In this document: positions 9,431 through 18,768 of the stretch, one piece after another
Position numbering within the stretch: the stretch's first letter is position 1
Layout: each line of letters starts with the position of its first letter
Origin: Lolium rigidum
Lineage: Eukaryota > Streptophyta > Magnoliopsida > Poales > Poaceae
Direction of reading: 5' to 3'
Length of the DNA: 64,000 nt
Assembly (NCBI RefSeq): GCF_022539505.1
Contig: NC_061514.1
Coordinates: forward strand, 248,856,124 to 248,920,123
Position numbers and translations under genes: made by a program
The notes under the pieces: model-generated
What the model saw: the letters and a program-made list of their open reading frames with translations, nothing else
What the model was told of the DNA's origin: nothing
Databases searched by the model: none

Positions 9431-12400
9431 ATGGCCAACAACGAAGAGGCCGGCGGCAGCGGTAGCAAGCCATTACGGATGCTAACCGATGAAATGGAGG
9501 TGATGGAGTCACAACCTCGCCGCGACGACGGCGAGGATGATGGCACCGATCCGGAGTACCGAGCGGACGATGCCGCCGAGGATGACACCAGCGATGGTGC
9601 CGCCGAGGATGACACCACGGATGGTGCCGGCGAGGATGACACCGGCGCACCGAAGAAGCTACGGAGGGAGCGTCGCCGAATGTGCTCGGCACCGTGAAGC
9701 GAGGCATTCACCGAAGTGAACGCCGCTGGGCTTCCAACGGCGCCCCCGATTTAGTCAAAGGTTACGCTGCCCAACTCGGGTGCATCCTCCGGAGCACGGT
9801 CTCGATCAACACCGAGAACCTCGGGCATCCTGACCGAGCGAATTTGCGCACCCTCCTCTTCCGGAAGGCTGCACGAACGATACGAGTTCCCGGTGGACTG
9901 CTCAGAAAAGCGTCTCATGCGGAACAAAGTGCACAATGCCGCCCTCACGAAGATGAGCACCGCCCTCGCTAGTTGGAGGAACCGAGTGAAGAAAATGATT
10001 AATAATGGTGAGAGTTACGAGAAGATCAAGGAGTCAAATCCCTCGATCACCGAGCAAGACTACGCTGATTTCAAGATCAAGTGCGAGAGCGAGTCAACGT
10101 CGGATTCTAGTCAGTGGGGGAAGGACATGCGAAAACTGAACTTAGGCACCCACAAACTTGGTCATGGCGGTTTTAGGGTGGCGCAACCGAAATGGGACGC
10201 CGCGGATGAGGAGCGTGTGAAGAACGGCCTCGAGCCCCTCTTTCCGCAATACAAAAACAAGCAAACCAGGAACTTTCTCCTGGCCCGGTACCGTCTTGAC
10301 CCGGAAACAAAGGAGCTCACCACCACTCCGGATGTGAAGGAGTTTGAGGCTCTTCTGGTAAGGAATGCACCCGCTTAATTAGCTCCTTTATGGTTGCATT
10401 CTTATTGATGAATCCAAATTTCTAAATGGTTCATGCATGTTCCTCCCGTAGGCTAAGGAGGTTGTTGCGGAAAGTGAAAAGGAAGCTAGTAGCGGCGCGG
10501 GGTCCACGAGCTCCTCGCAGTGTGCCCCTTGGGACAACCCTTTAAATAGGGCGTTGAATGCCCACAAGAAGAGGGATCCATTGAGTAAGCCGACGTCGGC
10601 TGGTCGTGTGGTCGGCGAAGGATGCTCTATGAAATGGTCAGAATACTATAAGTCGGGAAAAAGGGAGAAAAAGGCCACCATCGATGAGAAGGAGGTCGCA
10701 CGGCTCAAGGCACAAGTTGCGCGAGATCCCGACATTGGTCCGGGAGCAAGTGCGGCAACAAGTGCAACATATCGTGGAGACCCAACGAGAGGACGCAACG
10801 ACGGCAAGTGGAGGACCAAGTGGGCACGACGCTTAGCTCCATCATCCCTACCTTGGTTGCCGGTCCGGACGCGTGGTATAGGGGAGGAAAAAAGGGGCCT
10901 CCCCGGTTCTCGGTTTCACGGGCAGCAACTCCCACAACGTGGAGCCATCGGTGAGTCCGCAGGCGGCAACAATGGTGTCTCCGGCGGCGCCAACATTGGT
11001 GGCTCCCGCAGCGCCAACCAAGGTGGCTCCCGCGGCGCCAACCTTGGTGTCTCCCGCTGCGCCATTACTTCAGCTCAATGCACCCGTCGCTGCGGATAAT
11101 ACGCCGCCCGGCACCGCGCCAACAAGCGGCCACTCCATCAGTGGCACGCCCGCCGCCGGCGGTGCCTCGACCTTAGCCGAGCTGGACGCCATCACGGTAA
11201 CCAACCCTCGTCTCCGATGACTTCCATATCCTTGCCTTTGACTACGCTAGCCATCCCTAACGCCCTACATGTTTTCCGCAGGGTGCCGCCGCCGACGTCC
11301 CATGCACTCTCCTGCATTTTGTGAACGGCGAGTTGATTGATGTTGCCAAGGCCAAAATCGTTCAACCGAGCAACCGCCAGTTACACGGTGTACCCATGGC
11401 ACCCGACGTGTATAGGATTCAACTGGTTCGGGTGCTTAGTGGCTACGACGACGTGGTACCTCCCTTTCAACCCCAAGGCGCCGACGCGAGATGAGGTCCT
11501 TACCCTCCACCAATGCTTCAATTGGTCCATGGTTTGGCCAAAGAGCCGGATTCGTTTGGGGGCGGCGACACCACCCCACGGACAGCACCCCAAGCCGTGC
11601 CGGCGCCAAGCCATGGCAAGACCACCCCAACGGTGCCGCCATCGGCCGACGAGGACATGCATATGGCACGGGATCCGAACGATGGTCCGGACGAGGACGG
11701 TACGTTCGCCAACCTGGGCTGCAACTTCGATTTTGGGGTGATGGACTACGATCTCGGTAGCCAACCCTCTCAAGCTGCCGCCGAGGGAAAACCTATTGCA
11801 ACAAGCGGCGCCTATTCATGTTCTCGGGAGACGCCTCCAGCTGCCGACTTCACCGAGACTCAGCCGATAGCCGAGGTGAGAAGTGTTATCGGTCCTAACA
11901 CACTGAAGAAGGCTTGCGAAGAGGAGAATGCGGTCCCGAGTAAATATAAAGCCGAAGGGACGGAAAAGAAAGAAGAAGGACGACAAGTCGCCGGCCAGCC
12001 GGCACCTATCCGTGCTCGGGACGGGCCACCGGTGCCCAAGAATATCGAGGCGAGGGTGCATGTGTCGGGTGAGCGGATGCTAATTCAAAGATTGTACGAT
12101 GCTGCACCCGGTCCTATGCGATCTCCGGTTGACGGTATTCGGTTTATGGAGGAGCGGCGTCTCGGGGAGAAAGATAATGGATACCCGGTGTATATTGCCA
12201 AGGTGCCCTCGGGCCATGGCTTTGTCGATAGTGGCTTCGCGGAGAAGATCTTCCTGCGGTATGATGACATCTTTGCCATGCTGAACGGTTATCCGCTGCA
12301 CTACACCTTCATTCGCCTATACTCGCTCGGCAAGGCGATGCGGATCATTAGACACAACATCCCGGACATCGCGATAGCCGACCCCTTCTACATGCGTGCC

Positions 12401-13157
12401 GTCCACTTGGCCACCGCCGGAGACCGGGCGGTCGCGAGTGGATACCTCAAAGACTTCTTTCTAGCGAACCGGAAGAAGTGTAACATCCTCCTGCTGTATT
12501 TCCCGAGTAAGTCACCCCCTCACCGTACCGGTCTTAACTCATGATTTTTTTAGATTTCAATCGTCATGTTCTTAAACATTATGTGTTCTACGCGAGAGAC
12601 AAAACCTGCACACTCATCTCCATAACCCGAAACATTCCGTGGCCACATACCTCGATGCGGACGGTAAGTCAACCACGGACTACACGAATGTCAAGAGCGT
12701 ACTTGATGATGCTCTCAATGCCTACGTCAAAGCGAAAGGCAACATGCGAGAGGCCAAATGTTAGGTACGGGAAGCATGTGTTCAAGCACCAAACAAAGTT
12801 TCCCTGCGTCAAGAAGCCGCCTTCTAGTAACAAGGATGCCTACTACGCCCTCTATCACATGGATAAGTTCATACGGGACCAGCGGCGGCTTACGCTACAC
12901 GAGCATCTCGGAGACTGGGCCAACAAATTGGCGCGGGTCCACGACGACGGCATCAAGCAAGACTTCTTCCGCATCCAAGTAGAGTTTTGTGAAATCATCC
13001 ATCAAGATGTCGTTAGAAGCGCGGGGAGTTCTACGCCGGCTATCGGCAGTCAAACGGTGACATAGACACAATGCTCCAAATGCGGGGTGACGACTACCGC
13101 TCATGGATGTGCTTGAAGAAAGGCGGCGGTTTTATCCACGCTCCGCAAAAGTCTTGA
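9431..13157 (+). CDS. CACTA second protein: En/Spm plant-transposase region plus Ulp1-like C-terminus
   Basis: Proposed exons are 9431-10357, 10452-11196, 11282-12506 and 12554-13157, with GT-AG borders; the last intron is unusually short. The N-terminus is acidic with repeated AEDDTSDGA units. About 9680-10460 matches the plant transposase (Ptta/En/Spm) region, including ASWRNRVKKM and YKNKQTRNFLLARYR. A charged REQVRQQVQHIVETQRED segment follows, then Pro/Ala repeats (VSPAAPTLVAPAAPT, 10950-11070), a DUF8039-like block (11290-11490), and a C-terminal Ulp1/SUMO-protease-like fold (12060-13100). The cysteine-box position reads SNKDAYYAL instead of the usual N-x-C-G-Y-Y, so proteolysis is doubtful. 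It probably acts with TNP2 in binding ends. Frame breaks occur near 9693-9748, 11490 and 12765. Confidence 0.75.
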
Positions 13158-13331
13158 TGTGCGAGCCTAGTTATGTAGTTGTGAACTAAAGACGAGCTTC
13201 GTTGTAATAAACTTTATCCAGCACTTTACTTGCATGTCTGTTTAATTACTAGTTCGGCTATGTTTGTGAACTTATATATATGGCTCTATCGTTTTCCGCA
13301 CTTGATTTGGTCGTTAATTTTGTTTGCATAT
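13158..13331. other. 3' flank of CACTA gene 2
   Basis: This is AT-rich sequence between the gene 2 stop and the tandem hairpin array. Nothing else is visible. Confidence 0.5.
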
Positions 13332-14310
13332 GCCGATGATTAGAATGTTCGGTCAACTGTACACTCCGGGGTGTCGCTAGTGAGCCTGGTGTGATGACAC
13401 AAATATCAATCTCTTGTGCATCCTACCTGGCCTCACTAACGCCATCCCGGGATGTTCATATTTGTTTCGACCAACAATGTATGAGGCATTCCATTTAGTT
13501 CATACTAGCTACTTGTTTCTTATTTGAGTTGGCACTTCTTAATTGCATTGGCCGATGATTAGAATGGTTGGTCACTTGTACACTCCGTGGTGACGTAAGT
13601 GAGCCTGGTGTGATGGCACAAATATCCATGTCTTGTGCATCCTACACGGCCTCACTTACGCCATCACTGGAATGTTAATATTTGTTTTGACCGACAAAGT
13701 ATGAGGCCCTTGTCATTCTTCCATTTGCTTTGGTATCTCAATATGCCGATGATTAGAATGTTCGGTCACCTATACACTCCGGGGTGTCGCTAGTGAGCCT
13801 GGTGTGATGGCACAAATATCAATCTCTTGTGCATCCTACCTGGCCTCACTAACGCCATCCCGGAATGTTAATATTTGTTTTGACCGACAAAGTATGAGGC
13901 CCTTGTCATTCTTCCATTTGCTTTGGTATCTCAAAATGCCGATGATTAGAATGTTGGTCACCTATACACTTGGGGGAGGGGTCAGTGAACCTGGTGCGAT
14001 GACACAAGTATCAATCTCTTGTGCATCCTACTTGGTTTCACTGACGCCTTCCCTAAATGTTAATATTTGTTTGGACTGACAAAGTATGAGGCCCTTGTCA
14101 TTCTTCCATTTGCTTTGGTATCTCAAAATGCCGATGATTAGAATGTTGGTCACCTATACACTTGGGGGAGGGGTAAGTGAACCTGGTGCGATGACACAAG
14201 TATCAATCTCTTGTGCATCCTACTTGGTTTCACTTACTCCATCCCTAAATGTTAATATTTGTTCCGACCAACAATGTATGAGGCATGCCTTTTAGTTCAT
14301 ACTACTTGGA
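13332..14310. repeat. Five tandem units (192-219 bp), each a hairpin with compensatory changes
   Basis: Units start with GCCGATGATTAGAATG at 13332, 13551, 13745, 13938 and 14130. Each contains two arms that pair around AATATCAATCTCTT-like loops. The left arm reads CTAGTGAGCC, GTAAGTGAGCC, CTAGTGAGCC, GTCAGTGAACC and GTAAGTGAACC in units 1-5. The right arm reads GGCCTCACTAAC, GGCCTCACTTAC, GGCCTCACTAAC, GGTTTCACTGAC and GGTTTCACTTAC. Changes on one side are matched on the other. The array lies between gene 2 and the small gene at 14383. ORFs within it are coincidental. Confidence 0.9.
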
Positions 14311-14382
14311 TCGTTTTTGAGTTTGCTCTTATTCGTTGCAAACATCTATGAGCGTGCACTAATGTTTCTTTGGCTTGTGCAT

Positions 14383-14645
14383 ATGTACGCCGATATGACG
14401 TGGTATGTCGTGTACAAGGGCAAGGTTCCCGGAGTCTACAACGGCGGGAGGAGTGTCGGAGACAGGTTCACCGTTTTAGCGGTAACGACTACAAAGGGTA
14501 CACCACTAGAGCGGAGGCCGAAGACGGATACGCACGCTATGCGGCGGGAGAGAGGACGGAGCGGAGGAGGAACCGGATGAAGACCACTTTCATCGGGACG
14601 GTGCTAGTAGTGACTCTAGCTCTCTTCTATGTGATGCTAGTTTAG
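14383..14645 (+). CDS. Small CACTA protein: RNase H1 N-terminal (viroplasmin-type) domain plus C-terminal membrane segment
   Basis: The product of roughly 85 residues starts MYADMTWYVVYKGKVPGVY and continues, after one frame change near 14435, with ECRRQVHRFSGNDYKGYTTRAEAEDGY. The spacing W-Y-V-V-x-K-G ... P-G-V-Y ... C-x-x-Q-V ... F-S-G-x-x-Y-K-G-(Y/F)-x-T is that of the hybrid-binding domain at the N-terminus of RNase H1, also found in the caulimovirus inclusion-body protein family. Known members bind RNA:DNA hybrids or double-stranded RNA. No RNase H catalytic domain follows. Instead there is a basic stretch (ERTERRRNRMKTT) and a hydrophobic tail (GTVLVVTLALFYVMLV), likely a tail anchor. 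ATG 14395 is an alternative in-frame start. The gene lies between the hairpin array and the right terminal repeats. The domain call is fairly sure; the function in transposition is unknown. Confidence 0.7.
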
Positions 14646-14880
14646 ATGATCGACCTTGTGCCACTACTAGCTCATTTGTGACTTGTAACACCGTAACTTG
14701 CATTGTAACCTCTAATGTGAATGCTTGTGAATCATGTGGGGCTAATGTGAAGAACTATGTATGGATAAGCTTGTGCTTGTTGTTTATATCTTGTTATATA
14801 TCCTGTATTGTGCTATTGTCTTGTCATATACAACCTGTATAAATACCTGCCAAGATACAAAAAAAAAATCGAAATCTTAG
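14646..14880. other. 3' flank of the small CACTA gene
   Basis: AT-rich sequence ends in an A9 run at about 14861-14869, just before the subterminal repeats. It is probably a 3' UTR or terminator region. Confidence 0.45.
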
Positions 14881-15340
14881 CGGTGGCGCACTAGTGGACC
14901 ATCCGTGGCGCACTACCACTAAGTAGCGGTGGCGCACTCGCTACGGATCCGATGGCGCACTGCCACGTGATCCTCTCCGAGACTAGCGGTGGCGCACAAG
15001 GATAAGTAGCGGTGGCGCACGTCTGGAGAGGGCGAGTGGCGCACGTACTCACGCAGCGGTGGCGCACCTACTAGCTGGACCGGTGGCGCACGCAAGACGG
15101 TAGCGGTGGCGCACCTCTTCTACACGGTGGTGGCGCACTGCCTCGACCAACGGTGGCGCACCACTTTGGAGTAGTAGTGGCGCACTTGGTGGGCATGTCA
15201 ATGGCGCACCGGGCGGTGCGCCACGGGTATCCGAGCTAGTAGTGGCGCACCCCTAGTGCGCCACTACTATGTGTTAGCAGTGGCGTGATAACAGTGGCGC
15301 ACCACTAGTGCGCCACTGATGGCTATATGTGGTGCGCCAC
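14881..15340. repeat. CACTA 3' subterminal repeats, mostly one orientation
   Basis: About 16 copies of (G/A)TGGCGCAC on the plus strand, spaced 20-35 bases apart, many preceded by AGCG, and about four reverse copies close to the end. The direct-repeat layout contrasts with the palindromic pairs at the left end. Confidence 0.85.
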
Positions 15341-15363
15341 TGAAAGCCTTTTTTCTAGTAGTG

Positions 15364-16695
15364 CTTGCTAGCCTAAACCTTGTATCGAGAGGGAATACTT
15401 CTCATGCATCCAAAATACTTGAGCCAACCACTATACCATTTGTGTCCACCATACCTACCTACTACATGGTATTTATCCGCCATCCCAAAGTAAATTGCTT
15501 GAGTGCTACCTTTAAAATTCCATCGTTCACCTTTGCAATATACAGCTCATGGGACAAATAGCTTAAAAACTATTGTGGTATTAAATATGTACTTATGCAC
15601 TTTATCTCTTATTAAGTTGCTTGATGTGCGATAACCATGTTTCTGGGGACGCCATCAACTACTCTTTGTTGAATATCATGTGAGTTGCTATGCATGTCCG
15701 TCTTGTGCGAAGTAAGAGAGATCTACCACCTTTATGGTTGGAGCATGCATATTGTTAGAGAAGAACATTGGGCCGCTAACTAAAGCCATGAATCATCGTG
15801 GAAGTTTCAGTTTTGGACATATATCCTCAATCTCATATGAGAATAATAATTGTTGCCACATGCTTATGCATTAAAGAGGAGTCCATTATCTCAGTTGTCC
15901 ATGTTGTCCCGGTATGGATGTCTAAGTTGAGAATAATCAAAGCGAGAAATCCAAAATGCGAGCTTTCTCCTTAGACCTTTGTACGGGCGGCATGGAGGTA
16001 CCCCATTGTGACACTTGGTTAAAACATGTGCATTGCAAAGATCCGGTAGTCCAAGCTAATTAGGACAAGGTGCGGGCACTATTAGTATACTATGCATGAG
16101 ACTTGCAACTTGTAAGATATAACTTTCATAACTCATATGCTTTATTACTACCGTTGACAAAATTGTTTCATGTTTTCAAAATAAAAGCTCTAGCACAAAT
16201 ATAGCAATCGATGCTTTCCTCTTTGAAGGACCATTCTCTTTACTTTTATGTTGAGTCAGTTCACCTATCTCTCTCCACCTCAAGAAGCAAACACTTATGT
16301 GAACTATGCATTGATTCCTACATACTTGCATATTGTACTTGTTATATTACTCTATGTTGACAACTATCCATGAGATATACATGTTACAAGTTGAAAGCAA
16401 CCGCTGAAACTTAGTCTTCCTTTGTGTTGCTTCAATACCTTTACTTTGATTTATTGCTTTATGAGTTAACTCTTATGCAAGACTTATTAATGCTTGTCTT
16501 GAAGTACTATTCATGAAAAGTCTTTGCTTTATGATTCACTTGTTTACTCATGTCATTACCATTGTTTTGATCGCTGCATCCACTACATATGTTTACAAAT
16601 AGTATGATCAAGGTTATGATGGCATGTCACTTCAGAAATTATCTTTGTTATCGTTTTACTGCTCGGGACGAGCAAGAACTAAACTTGGGGATGCT
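15364..16695. other. Non-coding internal region of Athila-like copy 1, right of CACTA
   Basis: It aligns with 38157-39506 of copy 2. No gene is seen. It ends in the PPT-like AAACTTGGGGATGC before the 3' LTR. Confidence 0.7.
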
Positions 16696-18401
16696 TGATA
16701 CGTCTCCGACGTATCGATAATTTCTTATGTTCCATGCCATATTATTGATGATACCTACATGTTTTATGCACACTTTATGTCATATTCGTGCATTTTTGGA
16801 ACTAACCTATTAACAAGATGCCGAAGAGCCAGTTGTTGTTTTCTGCTGTTTTTGGTTCCGAAATCCTAGTAAAGAAATATTCTCAGAATTGGACGAAATC
16901 AAGACCCAGGTCCCTATTTTTCCGGAGCCTTCCAGAACACCGAGAGCCGCAGAGAGAAGCCACAGGGGCCCAACACCCACACCCGGCGCGGCCGGAGGGG
17001 GCCGCGCCGCCCTATGGTGTGGGCCCCCCAGGCCCCCTCCGAGGCTGCCCTTCCGCCTATTTAAAGCCTCCGTCGCGAAAACCCTGATGCGAAGAACCAC
17101 GATACGGAAAACCTTCCAGAGCCGCCGCCATCGCGAAGCCAAGATCTGGGGGACAGGAGTCTCTGTTCCGGCACCTGCCGGAGCGGGAAGTGCCCCGGAA
17201 GGCTTCTCCATCGACACCGCTGCCATCTCCACCGCCATCTTCATCACCGCTGCTGCTCCCATGAGGAGGGAGTAGTTCTCCATCGAGGCTCGGGGCTGTA
17301 CCGGTAGCTATGTGGTTCATCTCTCTCCTATGTGCTTCAATACAATAATCTCATGAGCTGCCTTACATGATTGAGATTCATATGATGATGCTTGTAATCT
17401 AGATGTCATTATGCTAGTCAAGTGAGTTTTACTTATGTGATCTCCGGAGACTCCTTGTCCCACGTGTGTAAAGGTGACAGTGTGTGCACCGTGTGGGTCT
17501 CTTAGGCTATATTTCACAGAATACTTACTCACTGTTATGAATGGCGTAGTGAAGTGCTTATTTATATTTCTTTATGATTGCGATGTATTTTGTATCACAA
17601 TTTATCTATGTGCCACTCTAGCAATGTTATTAAAGTAGTTTTATTCCTCCTGCACGGTGTAATGGTGACAGTGTGTGCATCCGTGTTAGTACTTGGCGTA
17701 TGCTATGATTATGATCTCTTGTAGATTATGAAGTTAACTATTGCTATGATGGTATTAATGTGATCTATTCCTCCTACATACCATGAAGGTGACAGTGTGC
17801 ATGCTATGTTAGTACTTGGTTTAGTCGAATTGATCTTTCATGCACTCTAAGGTTATTTAAATATGAACATTGAATTGTGGAGCTTGTTAACTCCGGCATT
17901 GAGGGTTCGTGTAATCCTACGCAATGTGTTCATCATCCAAAAAGAGTGTAGAGTATGCATTTATCTATTCTGTTATGTGATCAATGTTGAGAGTGTCCAC
18001 TAGTGAAAGTCTAATCCCTAGGCCTTGTTCCTAAATATCGCTATCGTTGCTTGTTTCATTGTTTTCTTGCGTTACTACTGCTAGCGTTACTACTTTGCTT
18101 GTTTACTATCCTGGGCAAAGCACTTTTACGAGTGCCGTTGCCACTGCTCATACTTATTTATACCACCCGTATTTCACTATCTCTTCGCCGAACTAGTACA
18201 CCTATTAGGTGTGTTGGGGACACAAGAGACTTCTTTCTTTGTGGTTGCAGGGTTGCATGAGAGGGATATCTTTGACCTCTTCCTCCCTGAGATCGATAAA
18301 CCTTGGGTAATCCACTTAAGGGAAACTTGCTGCTGTTCTACAAACCTCTGCTCTTGGAGGCCCAACACTGTCTACAAGAATAGAAGCTCCCGTAGACATC
18401 A
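16696..18401 (+). repeat. 3' LTR of Athila-like copy 1
   Basis: It starts TGATACGTCTCC and ends GTAGACATCA (TG...CA), about 1706 bp. It aligns along its length with the two LTRs of copy 2. A TATA-like CTATTTAAAG lies near 17056. The ORFs within it are also broken or shifted in the other LTRs and are not taken as genes. Confidence 0.9.
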
Positions 18402-18768
18402 GCGTTCCTCACGACGTCACTGATGACGCTATTGACACTTTGATTTTGACTGACAAGACGCGACCCGCTGGGCCCATCCTACCTCTGCCTGGCTCTATTT
18501 TTAAGTAATATCCACCTTTCTCGTACGGTTACCAAGGCGCCTCCTCGATTTCCGCAATCAACGATGGAGAAAGGATCCTCTTAATGAACTGACAGCAACG
18601 ACACGTGCCCACGCAATCCTCAAGTTCTCCCCTACTTAAAATCTCTCAGGATAAAATTCTTAGCATTCTCTCATATTCATCGTAGCATCCTCCTGTTCTT
18701 CTTCTACCTTTCTCTTTCACAACCGCTGCGCCGCCACCACTGTTTTTAGATCTTCTCCAGATCTTGCG

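Larger units (their letters stand above)
2122..15363 (+). mobile_element. CACTA (En/Spm) DNA transposon, 13.2 kb, complete ends
   Basis: The left end is CACTACTAGGAAAAGGC; the right end, read on the minus strand, is CACTACTAGAAAAAAGGC. The 3-bp duplication CTT flanks both ends (2119-2121 and 15364-15366). The orthologous point in the second retroelement copy, near 38157, is uninterrupted (AATAAGCCTTGCTAGCC), so both boundaries and the duplication are confirmed inside the window. Many copies of GTGGCGCAC lie beneath both ends, as expected for transposase-binding subterminal repeats. It carries a TNP2 transposase gene, a second large gene and a small third gene, all on the plus strand. It may be autonomous if the frameshifts are sequencing errors. 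Confidence 0.95.
1..18401 (+). mobile_element. Athila-like non-autonomous Gypsy LTR retrotransposon, copy 1 (5' LTR outside window)
   Basis: The window opens inside the internal region. Base 1 corresponds to base 36053 of the complete second copy, about 42 bases after the 5' LTR. The internal domain runs to 16695 and the 3' LTR from 16696 to 18401. The element is split by a CACTA insertion at 2122-15363. It has no gag, protease, RT or integrase; its only long ORF is at 126-863. The family link rests on the second copy, whose PBS matches the 3' end of plant tRNA-Asp, as used by Athila-type elements. It appears to sit in the Tat-like element that resumes at 18402; the expected 5' target duplicate (GCGTT) is outside the window. 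The family name is not assigned. Confidence 0.85.

Noticed and set aside
13804..14295. ORFs of 91 and 69 aa within the tandem hairpin array
   Set aside because: They are repeats of the array unit read through; the conserved feature is base pairing of the arms, not the peptide.
13332..14310. CRISPR-like array
   Set aside because: The genome is a plant, the units are about 193 bp and similar throughout, with no short repeat/unique spacer pattern.
16810..17283. ORFs on both strands inside the Athila-like LTR
   Set aside because: Not conserved in frame among the three LTR copies (compare 34381-34926 and 39733-40128); GC-rich LTR composition.
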